NCBI RefSeq assembly: GCF_921293095.1
Contig: NC_060259.1
Coordinates: forward strand, 42,823,812-42,887,811
DNA: 64,000 nt
Origin: Ischnura elegans
Lineage: Eukaryota; Arthropoda; Insecta; Odonata; Coenagrionidae
Reading direction: 5' to 3'
Part shown: positions 21,737 through 32,989 of the stretch, piece by piece
Numbering within the stretch: position 1 is the first letter of the stretch
Layout of the letters: every line of letters begins with the position of its first letter
The notes under the pieces: generated by a model
What the model saw: the letters and a program-made list of their open reading frames with translations, nothing else
Database searches by the model: none
Told to the model about the DNA's origin: nothing
Position numbers and translations under genes: made by a program

Positions 21737-22707
21737 TTCATAGCGCTTTATAATGTACCTACGCTGCGTCACGACATTCCATGAGCCCAGGGAGCAGCCG
21801 CGGACTGCGCGGCACGGTAAAAACATCGATTTTATTTAGTTTGTTGCTAACGGTCGCAGATTATTTCCGTGGATGAAGACTCTAAACGGCTTGATGCAAT
21901 TACGATGTAAATATCTGAGAGCAACTCGGTGTCCTCCTTTTTATACAGCCACACACGGGCAAAAATGTTACTGAAATTAGCGCCCGCCATTTTGTACTGC
22001 ATTGACGATAAATATTACAAGACAGTAAATAAAACAGGTTACAACATAAGGAAAATAAATGTAGTAATAATATATCATAGCTTTTATTCAATAAATTTGC
22101 TTAAAATGATTCACTATCCAACATCCGTCGAGTACGGCAATTCCCGTGGCCAGCAGCCAGCTCCGGGCGGTGCCGCACGTTCGAAAAATCGATCTTAATT
22201 TCGGCGTCGCAGGTGGTCGCAGCTGTACTTCCGATTATCATAATCTATATACTTTGTTGTATATGTGGTGCAAATATCTCGAGGTAACTCGGTGATCCTT
22301 TTTTTAAAATCCTACATAAACACAAAAATTCGACGAAAAACAGGGTCCGCCATTTTGTATCGTATTGGTCACAAATACAACAACTTAGTCGTGAAAGTTG
22401 ATGGTAATCGATGATAACAAACCGTTTAACAATTTTATAAATTTTTGTTGCTATTGAATTACTACTAAAGGTGTGACATTAGTTTATACTTGCTGAAATT
22501 CGAAAATAATTCAAATCGGGCAATTTGCGCCAAATTTGTTCAACTTTGAGGCTATGTATTTTATATAAAAAAATAGCCTAAGAAAAATATTTTGCGTCAA
22601 AAAATGCACTAATGTGTTGGCAACAACTGTGCAAAGTTTCAACTTCCATACTCAAAAAAACCACTTTCGAGGTTTTGTCCAGCTTTTTTCGATTTCAGCC
22701 CACTGTG
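21737..22707 (-). repeat. Right arm of the Transib-like element
   Basis: Reverse complement of 20190-21156 with a handful of substitutions. Comparing the mirrored 89-codon frames gives four residue differences over 270 bp. It ends CCCACTGTG at 22707, immediately before CGACG. Confidence 0.85.
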
Positions 22708-22723
22708 CGACGGCGCAGGAGAC

Positions 22724-23188
22724 CAGTGGCGAATCTATGGGGGGTTTTAAGGAGCTATGGCGCACATTGGATAAGAGGACGAATAAAGCATGTATATTGG
22801 GTCAAAGCATACACTAGATAATCTAATCGAAAGGAGGTTGCCACTTTGCACAAAAGTATTTAGTTATATTTTGCGATGTATCTACCTAAAAAAATGGAAA
22901 TACAAATTAGCTCTTAGCTTTATTTTACACGCTCTCGGTATGTTACGATCCGGTGTCAGATCCAGAGAGATGCCCCAGGCCCAGGGGATGAGGGGGCAGG
23001 ATTGTTGCCTCATCTGGGCCTGGTAAAAGAAATAAAAAGTCAAAGTCATGAAGGGCTACAGCCCCCTCCCCACCTTGGGTATCCACTTTGCACTAGATAG
23101 AATGGTAATTTTGTTCGGTCCCCCACTTCATCTGGGAGGTTACCCCCCACTTGGACCTCCCCTGGTCCATATCCTGTATCCGCTACTG
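22724..23188. mobile_element. hAT-type non-autonomous element, 465 bp
   Basis: The left end CAGTGGCGAATCTATGGGG and the right end read inward CAGTAGCGGATACAGGA are similar terminal inverted repeats starting CAG, as in hAT elements. The flanking octamers CAGGAGAC and CACGAGAT match at six of eight positions, consistent with an aged 8-bp target duplication. It starts 16 bp beyond the Transib-like element. Inside (22968-23045) lies a GCCCAGG...GATGAGGGGG...CCTGG, AAAATAAAA-type 3' tail that also occurs at 60773-60832. Confidence 0.65.
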
Positions 23189-23789
23189 CACGAGATCCCA
23201 AATGAAGGTAACAGGTATATTCCCATGTAGGGGAGGCCCGGGCAAGAAGCATAGGGCGAGTAAGAAGTATAAACGCTTTTTTCACAAATAGCTAATAGAT
23301 GGCGTTACGATACGCGCAGGCCGGGTCAACCAATCGGTTTGGAGACGCCATAACAATAAAAAAAATATTACGGACGCATGTTTGTCGTGAAAGTGAATAA
23401 AAACGATTTCTGGTATTTTCTTACAATTTTTGCTAAGGTTTGAACGCATGTTTTTACGCTAATTGCCTTGTGATCAATTACATTATCTATTTCTTCGATG
23501 GCACGTTTCTTTAATTTTAATTTTAGACTGTAGTCTTCCAATAATCACTAAAGACTGGATATAATGCAGCCGGTGCCAAGGATGGGCATGCGAGAACTGC
23601 ACATCATATGTAGGAGTAATACAGTAGAACAAACTTATAGTGAGCTGAAATTCCGACAGAATGTTAATAATTGAGAAATTTCATCGATGCAAGGTTAAAA
23701 CTATTCAATGAATTTTGGGGATTTTTAACAAAACTCAAATATTTAAATGCGATGGTGGTAAGCGCAACATGGTGGAACTCCTTCATGAA

Positions 23790-23949
23790 GCACAAAGGTT
23801 AAGAAAAAGACTTCGCTGTTCCACAAACTAAAATATATTTGCGACCGGTTTCGATACAGCGTATCATCATCTGGCCAGATGATGATACGCTATATCGCAA
23901 ATATATTTTATTTTGTGGAACAGCGAAGTCTTTTTCTTAACCTTTGTGC
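23790..23949. repeat. Long hairpin: near-perfect inverted dimer
   Basis: Arms 23790-23874 and 23875-23949 meet at CTGG|CCAG with no loop. They are nearly identical over TTAAGAAAAAGACTTCGCTG, TTCCACAAA.TAAAATATAT and TATCATCATCTGG. The right arm lacks exactly 10 bp, which in the left arm hold the TTTCGA/TCGAAA core of the motif CAGATGATGATACGCTGTAT-CGAAACCGG (read on minus). Confidence 0.9.
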
Positions 23950-24044
23950 ATCAAATATTTAAAGTAAAGGTAGAGGCCTTCTTTCAATCGTCCTAGTGAG
24001 TGTAGCGAGTAATTCAGTGAATTAACAACTACCAATAGCCCTAC

Positions 24045-24777
24045 TCAAGCAGTAATCATTATCCCTGCAACACCCAGACAACAATGTTGGCGTTAACATA
24101 TAACATCCGTGCAATATCCATGCTAATCCAATTAACCTTGTCCGATTTTCTGTCAAATATCCGAAGGATCCACCAAAGACCGTTGCAGCGATGTGTAAAG
24201 GCCGTTTTACACGGGGCACGGAATTGCGCAGGTTAGAACTGCATTGATTTCTAAATTGGCGTGGAATTGCGCGAATACATGAACGAAAGTAGAACAGGGG
24301 CTATTTCACCGTCTCGCATCCACGCATTCTCGCAAGTTTTCTAGCAATTCACCGCTTTACACGACGCAATTTTGATTGCACCTTCGCGCTTACGTCAGAA
24401 TGCGCAATTCCGTGTACCGTGTAAAACGACCTTAACAGAGGACATGGAGGTCCATATAACAAAATCTCTTAAATATCTTCACTATTAGTAGATACTGGGT
24501 TTGCTTATAAAGGTTTTTGGTAATCCCAAAACATGTAGATAAAAAATTTGTGCTCTTCAATTCTAAACAGAGCATATGCTACTTACGGATACCGTGGGGT
24601 ATAAAAAATTTTCAATGCAACTTGGATATCTATATAACGTTATTTTTAAAACTCGTCGTGGATGTTACAAACAGGATATCTATGCATCGTTGTCAATATA
24701 TTCATCGTGTTATAACAACTTGTTTTGGATACATCTGCCTTATTTAGATAACCGATGGATATCGTCTGCTGCTTGGG
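24045..24777 (-). repeat. Repeat family R1, full-length copy with nested MITE
   Basis: Both ends are visible: CAAGCAGTAATCATTATCCC on the left, and on the right, read inward, CCCCAAGCAGCAGACGATAT. This suggests terminal inverted repeats around CCAAGCAG. Without the 234-bp MITE at 24199-24432 the element is about 500 bp. It shares its whole right half with 19690-20022. No coding potential. Confidence 0.75.
24199..24432 (+). mobile_element. PIF/Harbinger-type MITE, family H1 (copy 1), nested in R1
   Basis: Exactly 234 bp. The ends AGGCCGTTTTACACGG and CCGTGTAAAACGACCT are inverted repeats, with TAA on both flanks (24196-24198 and 24433-24435). It cuts R1 between GCAGCGATG and CAGAGGACATGG. A full copy of identical length in the opposite orientation lies at 59364-59597, and a half copy at 57775-57866. 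Confidence 0.9.
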
Positions 24778-24784
24778 GTATTTT

Positions 24785-25830
24785 AGTCACCATGGAAAAA
24801 ATACGTATCCGTTGAATGAAGCTTGGTTTGAATGAGAAGAGATAATTTTTTTACCAAATCTCATCAGAATTAACCGGCAGGGAATGCATTAATAATATCT
24901 TTAATAGAAATACGAGGGTATATATTGATAAAAAATGCGCAATTTTTTAAATTTCAAATCGGATATCAGTAATAAATGTCAGTGCCCTAATTTTTTTTCG
25001 AAAAATGAGGCGGATTTTAGAAACAATCGCCTATGGACAACCACGGCCATCTCTACAAAAACCAACGATGGCCATTCATTTCAGAACAATGCAAACAAAC
25101 TTTTTAGCTTATTTAACGAAATTAACAGTGTTTTGATGAGAGGAAAAGGGAAAAATGACTAGAATAAGCAGGTTGCGTACTACTACAGCACCTTTTGAAG
25201 AAAACTTGTGTGTATGGCTTGGAAGCTTTTAAAATTGCGATAAGTGACTTCCGAAAGCGCATTGTTACACATAAGTGCAACGAAAGAGATAATAATAGGC
25301 AGATTTATGGATTTCAGCTTATAGTGCTCGTTTGTAATGAAGTAAGTTCAGAAAAATGTTGGTCAAATTCTAGTACCAAGATTGGACGCGCCTTTGTGGT
25401 AGAATAATTACTGTTATCTTCTGCTAAATATTTTTATGAGATGCTCGATGCATTTTTCTATCTCAAGGCCTCTTCAGAGGCTGACTTCAAAAATTATAAT
25501 TAGCTAAAAAAAAGGTGCTTGTCCATGTTACAAGATAGTGAAACGCGTAGGAGGCAGTAAAAAGTTTTTTTAGTATAAGATTAAGATATTAATTCAACCA
25601 TAAATATTATAGCATATGTATTCGCTTCAGGTTTGACTTGGTATGCGAGATATCATCTATGTAATTCATTATGTCATTTTTAAAGACCTTGAAAATGACA
25701 TAGACTATCAAAACTATGGCCAGTAGTGGAGTTATACATTAAAGTGTGATAATTATTGCTTATAGCTTGTTTTATTTATCATGGATATTTGATCATCCTT
25801 GAGTATTGATGCCTGAAATGGCTATGAATG
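24785..25830. other. Intergenic DNA, nothing recognised
   Basis: AT-rich with short open frames (longest about 75 codons). No domain or repeat identified. Confidence 0.5.
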
Positions 25831-26302
25831 TGCAGTCACTTTCAAAAGTTTTAGAACAAACTTTGTGGCACCATTTCTGCTTCTCGATAAATTTTAGTTT
25901 CCCTTACTCTTTTCGTTTTCCTTGGCTACTCACGGAAAATATTCCGTTTGCGGGTGAAGATATGGGCACTCAGAGGGAGGTGTTACTTGCAAATTGATTA
26001 TTCTGTTTCAATTTATTTTCTAAATTAATGATTATTTCGTGTGAATTTACTGTGTACTTGCCCAGGTTTTCGCTGTTGGCTTGTATTGTACATATTATAA
26101 AACCTCCTCTGTCAGCAGTTGCGGTGCCAAGAGGAGAAAACGTGCTACTGAGATAGTGGTGATTGTGAGATCGACTTCCCGGCATGGGAAACATTGTTTA
26201 AGTTTTTGTTTTCAGATCACTCACTCGTTTTGCATATCTTTATATGGTTCAGTTCATTTTAAATTCACAGCAACAACATCATATTCTTTTTAAAACTATA
26301 AT

Positions 26303-26640
26303 GAGCGCTAAGACGGAGATGTTACTTGCAAATTGATAATTCTGCTTTGATTTATGTCGGATTTAATGATTATTTCGTGTGCATTCACTGTGTACTTGCC
26401 CCGGTTTTCACTGTTGACTTGCATTGTACGTGGTTTAAAACCTCCAATGTCAGCAGTTGCGGTGGCCTAGTGGAGTACCGTGCGACTGAGTGAGTAGTTA
26501 TTGTAAAATTGACTCTCCGACGTGGGAAACATTATTTATTTTTTTCAGATTACTCACTCGTATTTTATTCATTAATAGATTTAAAATCACTTTAAACTCG
26601 CTGCAACAGCTTTATATACTATTTTTTAACGATTATGTGT
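26303..26640 (+). repeat. Diverged direct duplication of the inner left arm
   Basis: GAGATGTTACTTGCAAATTG, ATGATTATTTCGTGTG, CACTGTGTACTTGCCC, AAAACCTCC..TGTCAGCAGT, GGGAAACATT and CAGATYACTCACTCG follow the same order as in 25972-26302, at roughly 75-80% identity by eye. The left side therefore carries two direct copies and the right side one. Confidence 0.85.
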
Positions 26641-27154
26641 CATATAAAAGGTAGGAATTGGGAAGGGTTAGCCGCATAATTTCTCTGAATGGCTAGTACA
26701 TTTTGAAGGTTAGGGATTTGCAAAATAGGATAACCGCAACTCGGTGGTGAAGGGCGCATAAAAACCCTGCGTCGGTCATGACATAATTGTTTAATACTGG
26801 CGAAAAAGGGTCATCATATCAGTTTATTATTGCAAATTTATCAATTGGTTTCGATTGCTATTGTTTTTTAAGATTTTCTGCAATGAAAACCTCGTGAGGC
26901 GGGTTTTGGAGCACAGAGAGCTATCCGTCGTTAAAGATTGGATAATAACCTGTCCTCGGGGTAAACGTACTCGTTAAAGACCGGTTATAAAGTCCTCTTT
27001 TCCTTTCATTATTAACCACACTATGTTCTGGTAACTTAAAAATAAGGCTAACACTTTTTTTTTAGCTGTGCCTCGTAAATGAAGTACAACGAATACTAAT
27101 TTAACCGAAAATATAATAACCTAATTTGACAATCTAAAATATAAAATATTATTC

Positions 27155-27760
27155 AATTTGCCTATACATTCGCTCAACGGCTGTCATTCACAGATGTATC
27201 CAATGCGCTCTAATACGCCTTATATCATAATCGATAAAACAATGCACAAGATTCTTATCAATTTACGAGCTGAAAGACTTAGTTACATACAGTGTAATCC
27301 TCATCCTTAGCAATTTTATTCTTCCTAGTTCTATGCTGTGAAGATTTTTCTCGTCAGCGAAAATAGTGAAGGCCCAAAAAGCCTTATTCGGTAACTAAAT
27401 TATTCCCGCTGAATAACAGCCTCAAATGTTTTTGTCGGTCTGTTAGTAGTGGCTTGAGGGCAGGTTTGTGGAGTTGAATACAATGCTCCATCACCCGCCT
27501 TCAAACTGTTGCGTAGCTGCATCCCAATTCGTACTCTATCGACATAGAGGATTATTCACGATCAAATTGCGAATTCTGATGTCCTCGAAATTGTGGGTGG
27601 CTGGAAGTCTACTGCTCCTTCGCCTGTCTACCAGCGACTCGTCGCCTTCCTGGTACGCCTTACCCAGTAATAAGCAGTATTCCACGACAAATTCACCATC
27701 CAAGCTATTTCGGCAACTGATATGCCACACTCCACCATGCCTAATATCTGTCCGCGTAAG
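27155..27760 (-). pseudogene. Tc1/mariner transposase remnant
   Basis: Minus-strand reading in changing frames shows the family's blocks in order. First is a helix-turn-helix DNA-binding segment, RGQILGMVECGISVAEIAWM with NTAYYWVRR (27635-27755). Next come ESLVDRRRSSRLPATHNFED and IRIRNLIVNNP, the GRPR-like linker and second helix region (27550-27655), then QLRNSL (about 27505). The catalytic-core start WAFTIFADEKN (about 27343-27375) contains the first Asp of the DD(E/D) triad, followed by ELGRIKLLR and MTAVERMYRQIE (27155-27190). Multiple stops and frameshifts occur. The second Asp and the third acidic residue regions were not recognised further downstream. Non-functional. Confidence 0.8.
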
Positions 27761-29409
27761 GCTCAACTCAACTCTAGACTCAACCGCGTGCTCCTTTGCT
27801 CTTCCATAGCTCAGAAGTTCAAGACTGGTTCTGAATTATCGATGAAGCTGTTTGCAAACCATATGCTTTTATTTAGTTCGCTATTCCATTTTTCTCGGTT
27901 CACAGGTATCAGAAAACTCAGGTTTTTTTGCTAAACTTTTTCACTCATGAAAATCTATTACTTCTATGCATTGATTATCACAATTATTATTCTTTGCTTA
28001 CTCATTGATCATAAATAGTTTTGATGAGTTTACATAACAATACGTGAATATAAGTTAAAGGAAGACGGGTGAAAATGAATACTTTAATGTGCGTTTTAAT
28101 ACGCTTTCCTTCTGCTCGCTTTGTAGTAGTTTACGGTTCTACGATCCACGTTTCCATGGTTGTCACTTGGAAGTTATTGTCTAATCATGCATAAGCATTA
28201 GAATACATTCAACATGAAACCCAGATGAAGTAGAATGAGATGATTATGAAGACCGTTTACGCCGCATAACTCAACTAAGGCATCATATAATGACGCATAA
28301 AAAGGTAAATCAACCAATATTGATGGTCACAAAATGCGCACACTCCACGATGGTGCAAATAAGTTTTCAAATCTGACGGAACAACCGAGAAAACCGAGGA
28401 GATTTCGAAAAAAAATTAATTCTAGCAAATAATTAAGATCAATATTAATCTAAAAAAATAATAAGTTTGTTGTAATGAAACAAAATGTGTGATTACTTGC
28501 ACCAGGTTTTGAACAGTTCAATAACGCCAATACCGGGTTTATATACACCCTTTGTCACCGGCTGACCGTCTTTTCCGAATCCCTTGCCTTTTAAATGTAG
28601 CCCTTATTAAAAAGGATAGGAAAACACTTTCCTTATTCCTAATAATTATGTGGCTCATTATAGTTTTAAAAAGAATATGATGTTGTTGCTGTGAATTTAA
28701 AATGAACTGAACCATATAAAGATATGCAAAACGAGTGAGTGATCTGAAAACAAAAACTTAAACAATGTTTCCTATGCCGGGAAGTCGATCTCACAATCAC
28801 CACTATCTCAGTAGCACGTTTTCTCCTCTTGGCACCGCAACTGCTGACAGAGGAGGTTTTATAATATGTACAATACAAGCCAACAGCGAAAACCTGGGCA
28901 AGTACACAGTAAATTCACACGAAATAATCATTAATTTAGAAAATAAATTGAAACAGAATAATCAATTTGCAAGTAACACCTCCCTCTGAGTGCCCATACC
29001 TTCACCCGCGAACGTAATATTTTCGGTGAGTTACCAAGGAAAGCGATAAGAGTAAGGGAAACTAAAATTTCTTTAGAAGCAGAAGTGGCGCCACAAACTT
29101 CGTCCTAAAATTTTTGAAAGTGACTGTACATACATTTTAAGAAAATAATTCGTTGTAACACTCAGAAATACAAATGGTTAGTGAGAGTTATTAAAGGAGC
29201 GCTAATTATATTTAAATAAATAATGAGAACTATAATCCATTCTTACAAAAGCCTATTTCGCTTTCATAAATTATTCCAAACACGCGAATGACTGCCGCTG
29301 CTATAAAATTTTCACCACCAACATGATCATTTCAAATTATTGGGGGCGATGAAGTGTTGCCGTAAGTGACTAATTGGATGGCATAGACAGTCTCTTATCT
29401 CTGCTAATT

Positions 29410-30340
29410 GCCGTGGCACTCCCAGCAGCTGCCCAAGTTACCTTTCCGAGTTGCTTGCTCGTGGGAAGAGCAATTTGTGGATTTACCTGCATGGACGATC
29501 GAGTATTGTTTTAGAGCCACCCTCATCCCCCCCCGTCTCCCGTTTCATCTCCCTCCCCCATCAATGTCCCTTCTCAGCCCTTCCTCCCCCACCCCCCCCT
29601 CCGTCGACCCTCGTCACCGCCCCAAACCCTTCAACGAGAGAAACACAATCCTGGCTTCGTGCAAGCCAAGCGCCCGCCCCGATAGGCTTACCGTCAACAT
29701 GGCCCAAAAATCGAGTTTGCATGCTCTTCGCGCCCGAGAATGCAATCACAAGCGTAGGTCGTGGTCCAGGATCCCACGCCGGGGGCCTCCAGGCGGCTCC
29801 ACCCCCACCAAACCCCGCCCCCGCCGCCCCCACCCCCAACCTCGAACCCCCCCTTGTCTCCGGCGGACGGGAAAAATGCAGTCTTCTTCCATATCGGACC
29901 ACTTTCGTGCCGCTAGACAGCCTAGAATTTACGCGTGAAGGCGGGGGGAGAGGGGGGGGGGGTCGGGGGCTGAGGAGAGATGCCCCCTCCATCTTCCGGC
30001 CCTGGCCATTTATTATTTGCCCGTTCATGAAGCCTTCCAAACAGCAGCCCTTCCCACCGGGCCCGTCCGAGATCTAGACTTTGGAGGGGTTAATCCGCCC
30101 GCACGGACAGATAGAAGGCCAGGGCTCCATCGGCCCGCCAAGCATCACTCCACGGCTTCTCATCAAAGAACCGAATCGCGTGCTTTTCTCACCCATCCTG
30201 ACAACGTGGAATTGGGAAAGTAACGGGCGCTTAACGTGGGCTAATGTGTGCGTGCCAGTTAGTTCTAAGCTCTTTTCACTTTCTATGGCCCACGTGAAGG
30301 GAAGGCGGGTGCAACGAGCCCTGCATCTCTATTTTAATCC
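29410..30340. other. GC-rich, C/G-tract block
   Basis: Strong C-rich (plus) and then G-rich runs, e.g. around 29525-29610 and 29938-29965. Open frames up to 208 codons (29451-30077 plus) and 159 codons (29561-30040 minus) overlap one another. They are dominated by Pro/Ser or Gly/Arg low complexity, as expected from composition alone. A CACGTG E-box lies at about 30291. It sits about 7 kb downstream of the atonal-like gene. Candidate regulatory block. Confidence 0.35.
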
Positions 30341-30735
30341 GTGTAGGTGGTTGGTGGAGGATAATTTGTAGTATAAGCAGTCATTTACGCGTTTCGAATA
30401 ATTCATGAAAGTCATTTAGACTGTTGTAAGAAAAATATAAATGGAATCTCATCATTTCTTTAAATATAATTAGCGGTGCAATAGTACATTTAACCGTCTC
30501 AACATCATAATATTAATTTTTTCAACTTTTGCTTGTGAGGCGTTTTGGGGTATATATGCACACTTTTGTGTATCTAAATATAATCTATGACGGGAGAAAG
30601 ACCTAGCATCTATATTTTTACCCATGTGGCTGCATAATTTATACTAGCGGCAGTCATTAACGGTTTGGAATAATATATGACAGTGAATCGGGCTGTGGTA
30701 AGAAGAATATAAATGGAATATAGTTCTCACCGATG
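30317..30735 (+). repeat. Diverged direct duplication, about 270-bp offset
   Basis: CTGCATCTCTATTTTAATCC, GTAGTATAAGCAGTCATT, TTTCGAATAAT and AAAAATATAAATGGAATCTC (about 30327-30450) recur as CTAGCATCTATATTTTTACC, GCGGCAGTCATT, TTTGGAATAAT and GAATATAAATGGAATAT (about 30603-30725). Confidence 0.65.
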
Positions 30736-30739
30736 GATA

Positions 30740-32985
30740 AGTGTCCTATCAAGTTTGATGGCAATTTTAGCGAGTTTCTTTTTCCAATCTTTTCTTTGAT
30801 CTCCATTGATCAAGTCCTCTTTTGTGTGTTAGATTAAGATTAGTTTTTCTCATGACTATCAGTTGATAGTTAGATCTAATTGGATAGTTTGGTAAGACCA
30901 TATGTGTACTTAGGATAGAGTATTTTTTTAAAGCGTGAAAATATACAAGAAACGATAATATAAAATTATATAATATGTATTACCTTAACAATTACACAAA
31001 ATTATTGCTAAAGTTGAGTAAAATTCGTGTTTTGACGATTGAATAAGAAATTCTTTTGCACGTGGGGGGTTCGATTTCCGTATCAAGTCTTGCAGTTTAT
31101 AAGGGACACGATTGTGTGCACGTATGTATATCTACGCATTTAAATATGTAATGTGTTCACCACTTTCTCATTTGCAAAGATTTATAATCTCCTGTCGCTA
31201 TATTACGCAAAAAATAATAATGAGTAGAGCATTCATTGATTGAATACGTGGAAGTACAAGAATTCGGTTGTGTCAATAAATGAATTTGCTTGTACGTTGT
31301 AATGGCCAAGTAGTTCTCATATTTACACCCCTAAAAGAACCAAGATATACAAACTATATCCATAAACATTTTCTTCTCGATTCTAAAGAGTTCGAAGTCA
31401 GCTTTAAAATTGATTCGAAAAATATGTTTACGAATAAAGGCATAAAATTTCTTTGAATTTTACTGCAAAGATATTTTGATATACTAACATGCTTTTAAAG
31501 TTATTTATTAAAGTCTTAAAACTAGTTGAATTCTCATCTGAGATACTCATTTTGGATTGTAAATAAAATTGATCGCGGTTAATGTAAAATTAATCTACAC
31601 GCACACTCTTGGGCGATTGGAAGTATTATTACTTAAGACCACAATAATGCTCTATGATCCGTAGCGTAACGATAACGTTTTACTAGTGACACGTGCAAAG
31701 ATTAGCTCTCGCAGCGCACACCAATCTTTCCAATGCAAAATTAGCTCGACCCTGACCTACATCTATCCCGCAGATAAGGACGTAGAAATAGAAAAAAATA
31801 GACATTCGTATCGTCAGTGCCTCTGGGATCATTATTCGGTATTGACCGATTAAGAATCAAAATAAGCAGCTTAACTACCTACCGATGTACACTAAGTATA
31901 AATTCGCGGTGAAACTATTTTATGGTTCATCGTCTATGGAAAATGAATACATGTTTTTCACCGATCTTGAATCAATTTTAATTGTTTCGGGATCATCGTC
32001 CAGCCTGCCGCATTGACGATGGACCCTCAAAATCTCATTCACATCGCATCCTCGGCAAGTACTTCACTCTGAAAAAAATGAAAAATGAAATTTATCAATT
32101 GCTCTGGGGTTATAACCCTTGAGAACATAAAAAAGTGTGAACATATTTCGAGCAACAAAAAATGGAAAAATCAACAATTTCGAGTTAACATAGTGAAAAA
32201 ATTTAACATAAATTTATACAGTATTCACAATTAATACGATAAAAAATTAACAACGTAATATAACACAATATAAATAAATACAATAATAAAATACAATATA
32301 AATTGGAACAATACAATAAAATATAAATCAATGCAATATGAAAAATATTTAGGAAATTATTTAACAAACATTCATCTTCATATTTTTTTAAAGTTAACAA
32401 TAGAAGATTGCTCTAAACGCAATACTAAATTGTATAAAATAGGTACTAAACTAATGACAATTATTAAATTAGCGAATACAAATACTGCAAGAGAAATAAA
32501 AAAATCAGTGGTCTGATATTAACATCTTGCATGGCATGTGGTGCTATGTGGTGGAAGTTCTTAATATTAGTTGAATGAGACAGCAATATTTCCACTGGGG
32601 ATATTTTAACACGACGCGTTTCATTGTTACCAACATTGAAACGTATATATTAATGAAAATTTTCATCTCGAATCGAAATAAATATAATAATGATGATGAC
32701 ATAGAATATGGTTTAACAAAACGCGTCGTTTTAAAATAGAACTATAGGAAATATTTCAATGTCTCATTTAACTACTAATGCTATTAACATATAGTAATAT
32801 TTCATCTAAAATATTGCAACAGAAGAACATTTTTACGTTTTTACGCAGAACTAATATAGAACATGAAGATTTTCAACGTTTGCGGTCAGACGGTAGTAGT
32901 TGAGGTCGTATAAAATTAAAACCCGTTTCGACCAAGGGACAATCGTCGGGGTTGTTCAAATGAAAATTTTGGACTGATGTGAGGC
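30740..32985. other. Very AT-rich intergenic DNA, nothing recognised
   Basis: Contains an AATATAAAT/ATACAAT-type low-complexity tract at about 32250-32340. A B-box-like GGTTCGATTTCC near 31068 is probably SINE debris or chance. No gene seen. Confidence 0.5.
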
Positions 32986-32989
32986 AGGG

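Larger units (their letters stand above)
20190..22707. mobile_element. Transib-like foldback DNA element with RSS-like ends
   Basis: The element is 2518 bp. It begins CACAGTGGGCTG and ends with the exact reverse complement. The flanks carry a perfect 5-bp direct repeat CGACG (20185-20189 and 22708-22712). Arms of 967 bp (20190-21156) and 971 bp (21737-22707) are almost identical inverted repeats; their length difference is one 4-bp indel near 21134. The 580-bp centre has no coding capacity. Transib superfamily elements (relatives of RAG1) are known for 5-bp GC-rich target duplications of CGNCG type and ends beginning CACWATG, so this fits Transib best. Unlike typical Transib TIRs (tens of bp), these arms are about 1 kb. 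Non-autonomous; apparently recent, given the arm identity (about 98-99% by eye). Confidence 0.75.
25833..29126 (-). mobile_element. Tc1/mariner element with long terminal inverted repeats (3.3 kb)
   Basis: Ends CAGTCACTTTCAAAAGTTTT (25833, plus) and CAGTCACTTTCAAAAATTTT (read on minus from 29126) define the element. The right flank is TA as expected; the left is TG, a mutated TA. Arms of about 470 bp (25833-26302 and 28653-29126) are highly similar inverted repeats. A diverged third copy of the inner 330 bp follows the left arm at 26303-26640. The interior holds a decayed transposase on the minus strand. Long-arm Tc1-like elements (Minos, Bari or Sleeping Beauty-like IR/DR layouts) are known. 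This one is defective. Confidence 0.85.

Noticed and set aside
29408-30077. Long open frames (176 and 208 codons plus, 159 codons minus) in the 29.4-30.3 kb block
   Set aside because: They overlap in three frames on both strands, are Pro/Ser or Gly/Arg low complexity, and have no domain. GC-rich sequence lacks stop codons by composition alone.
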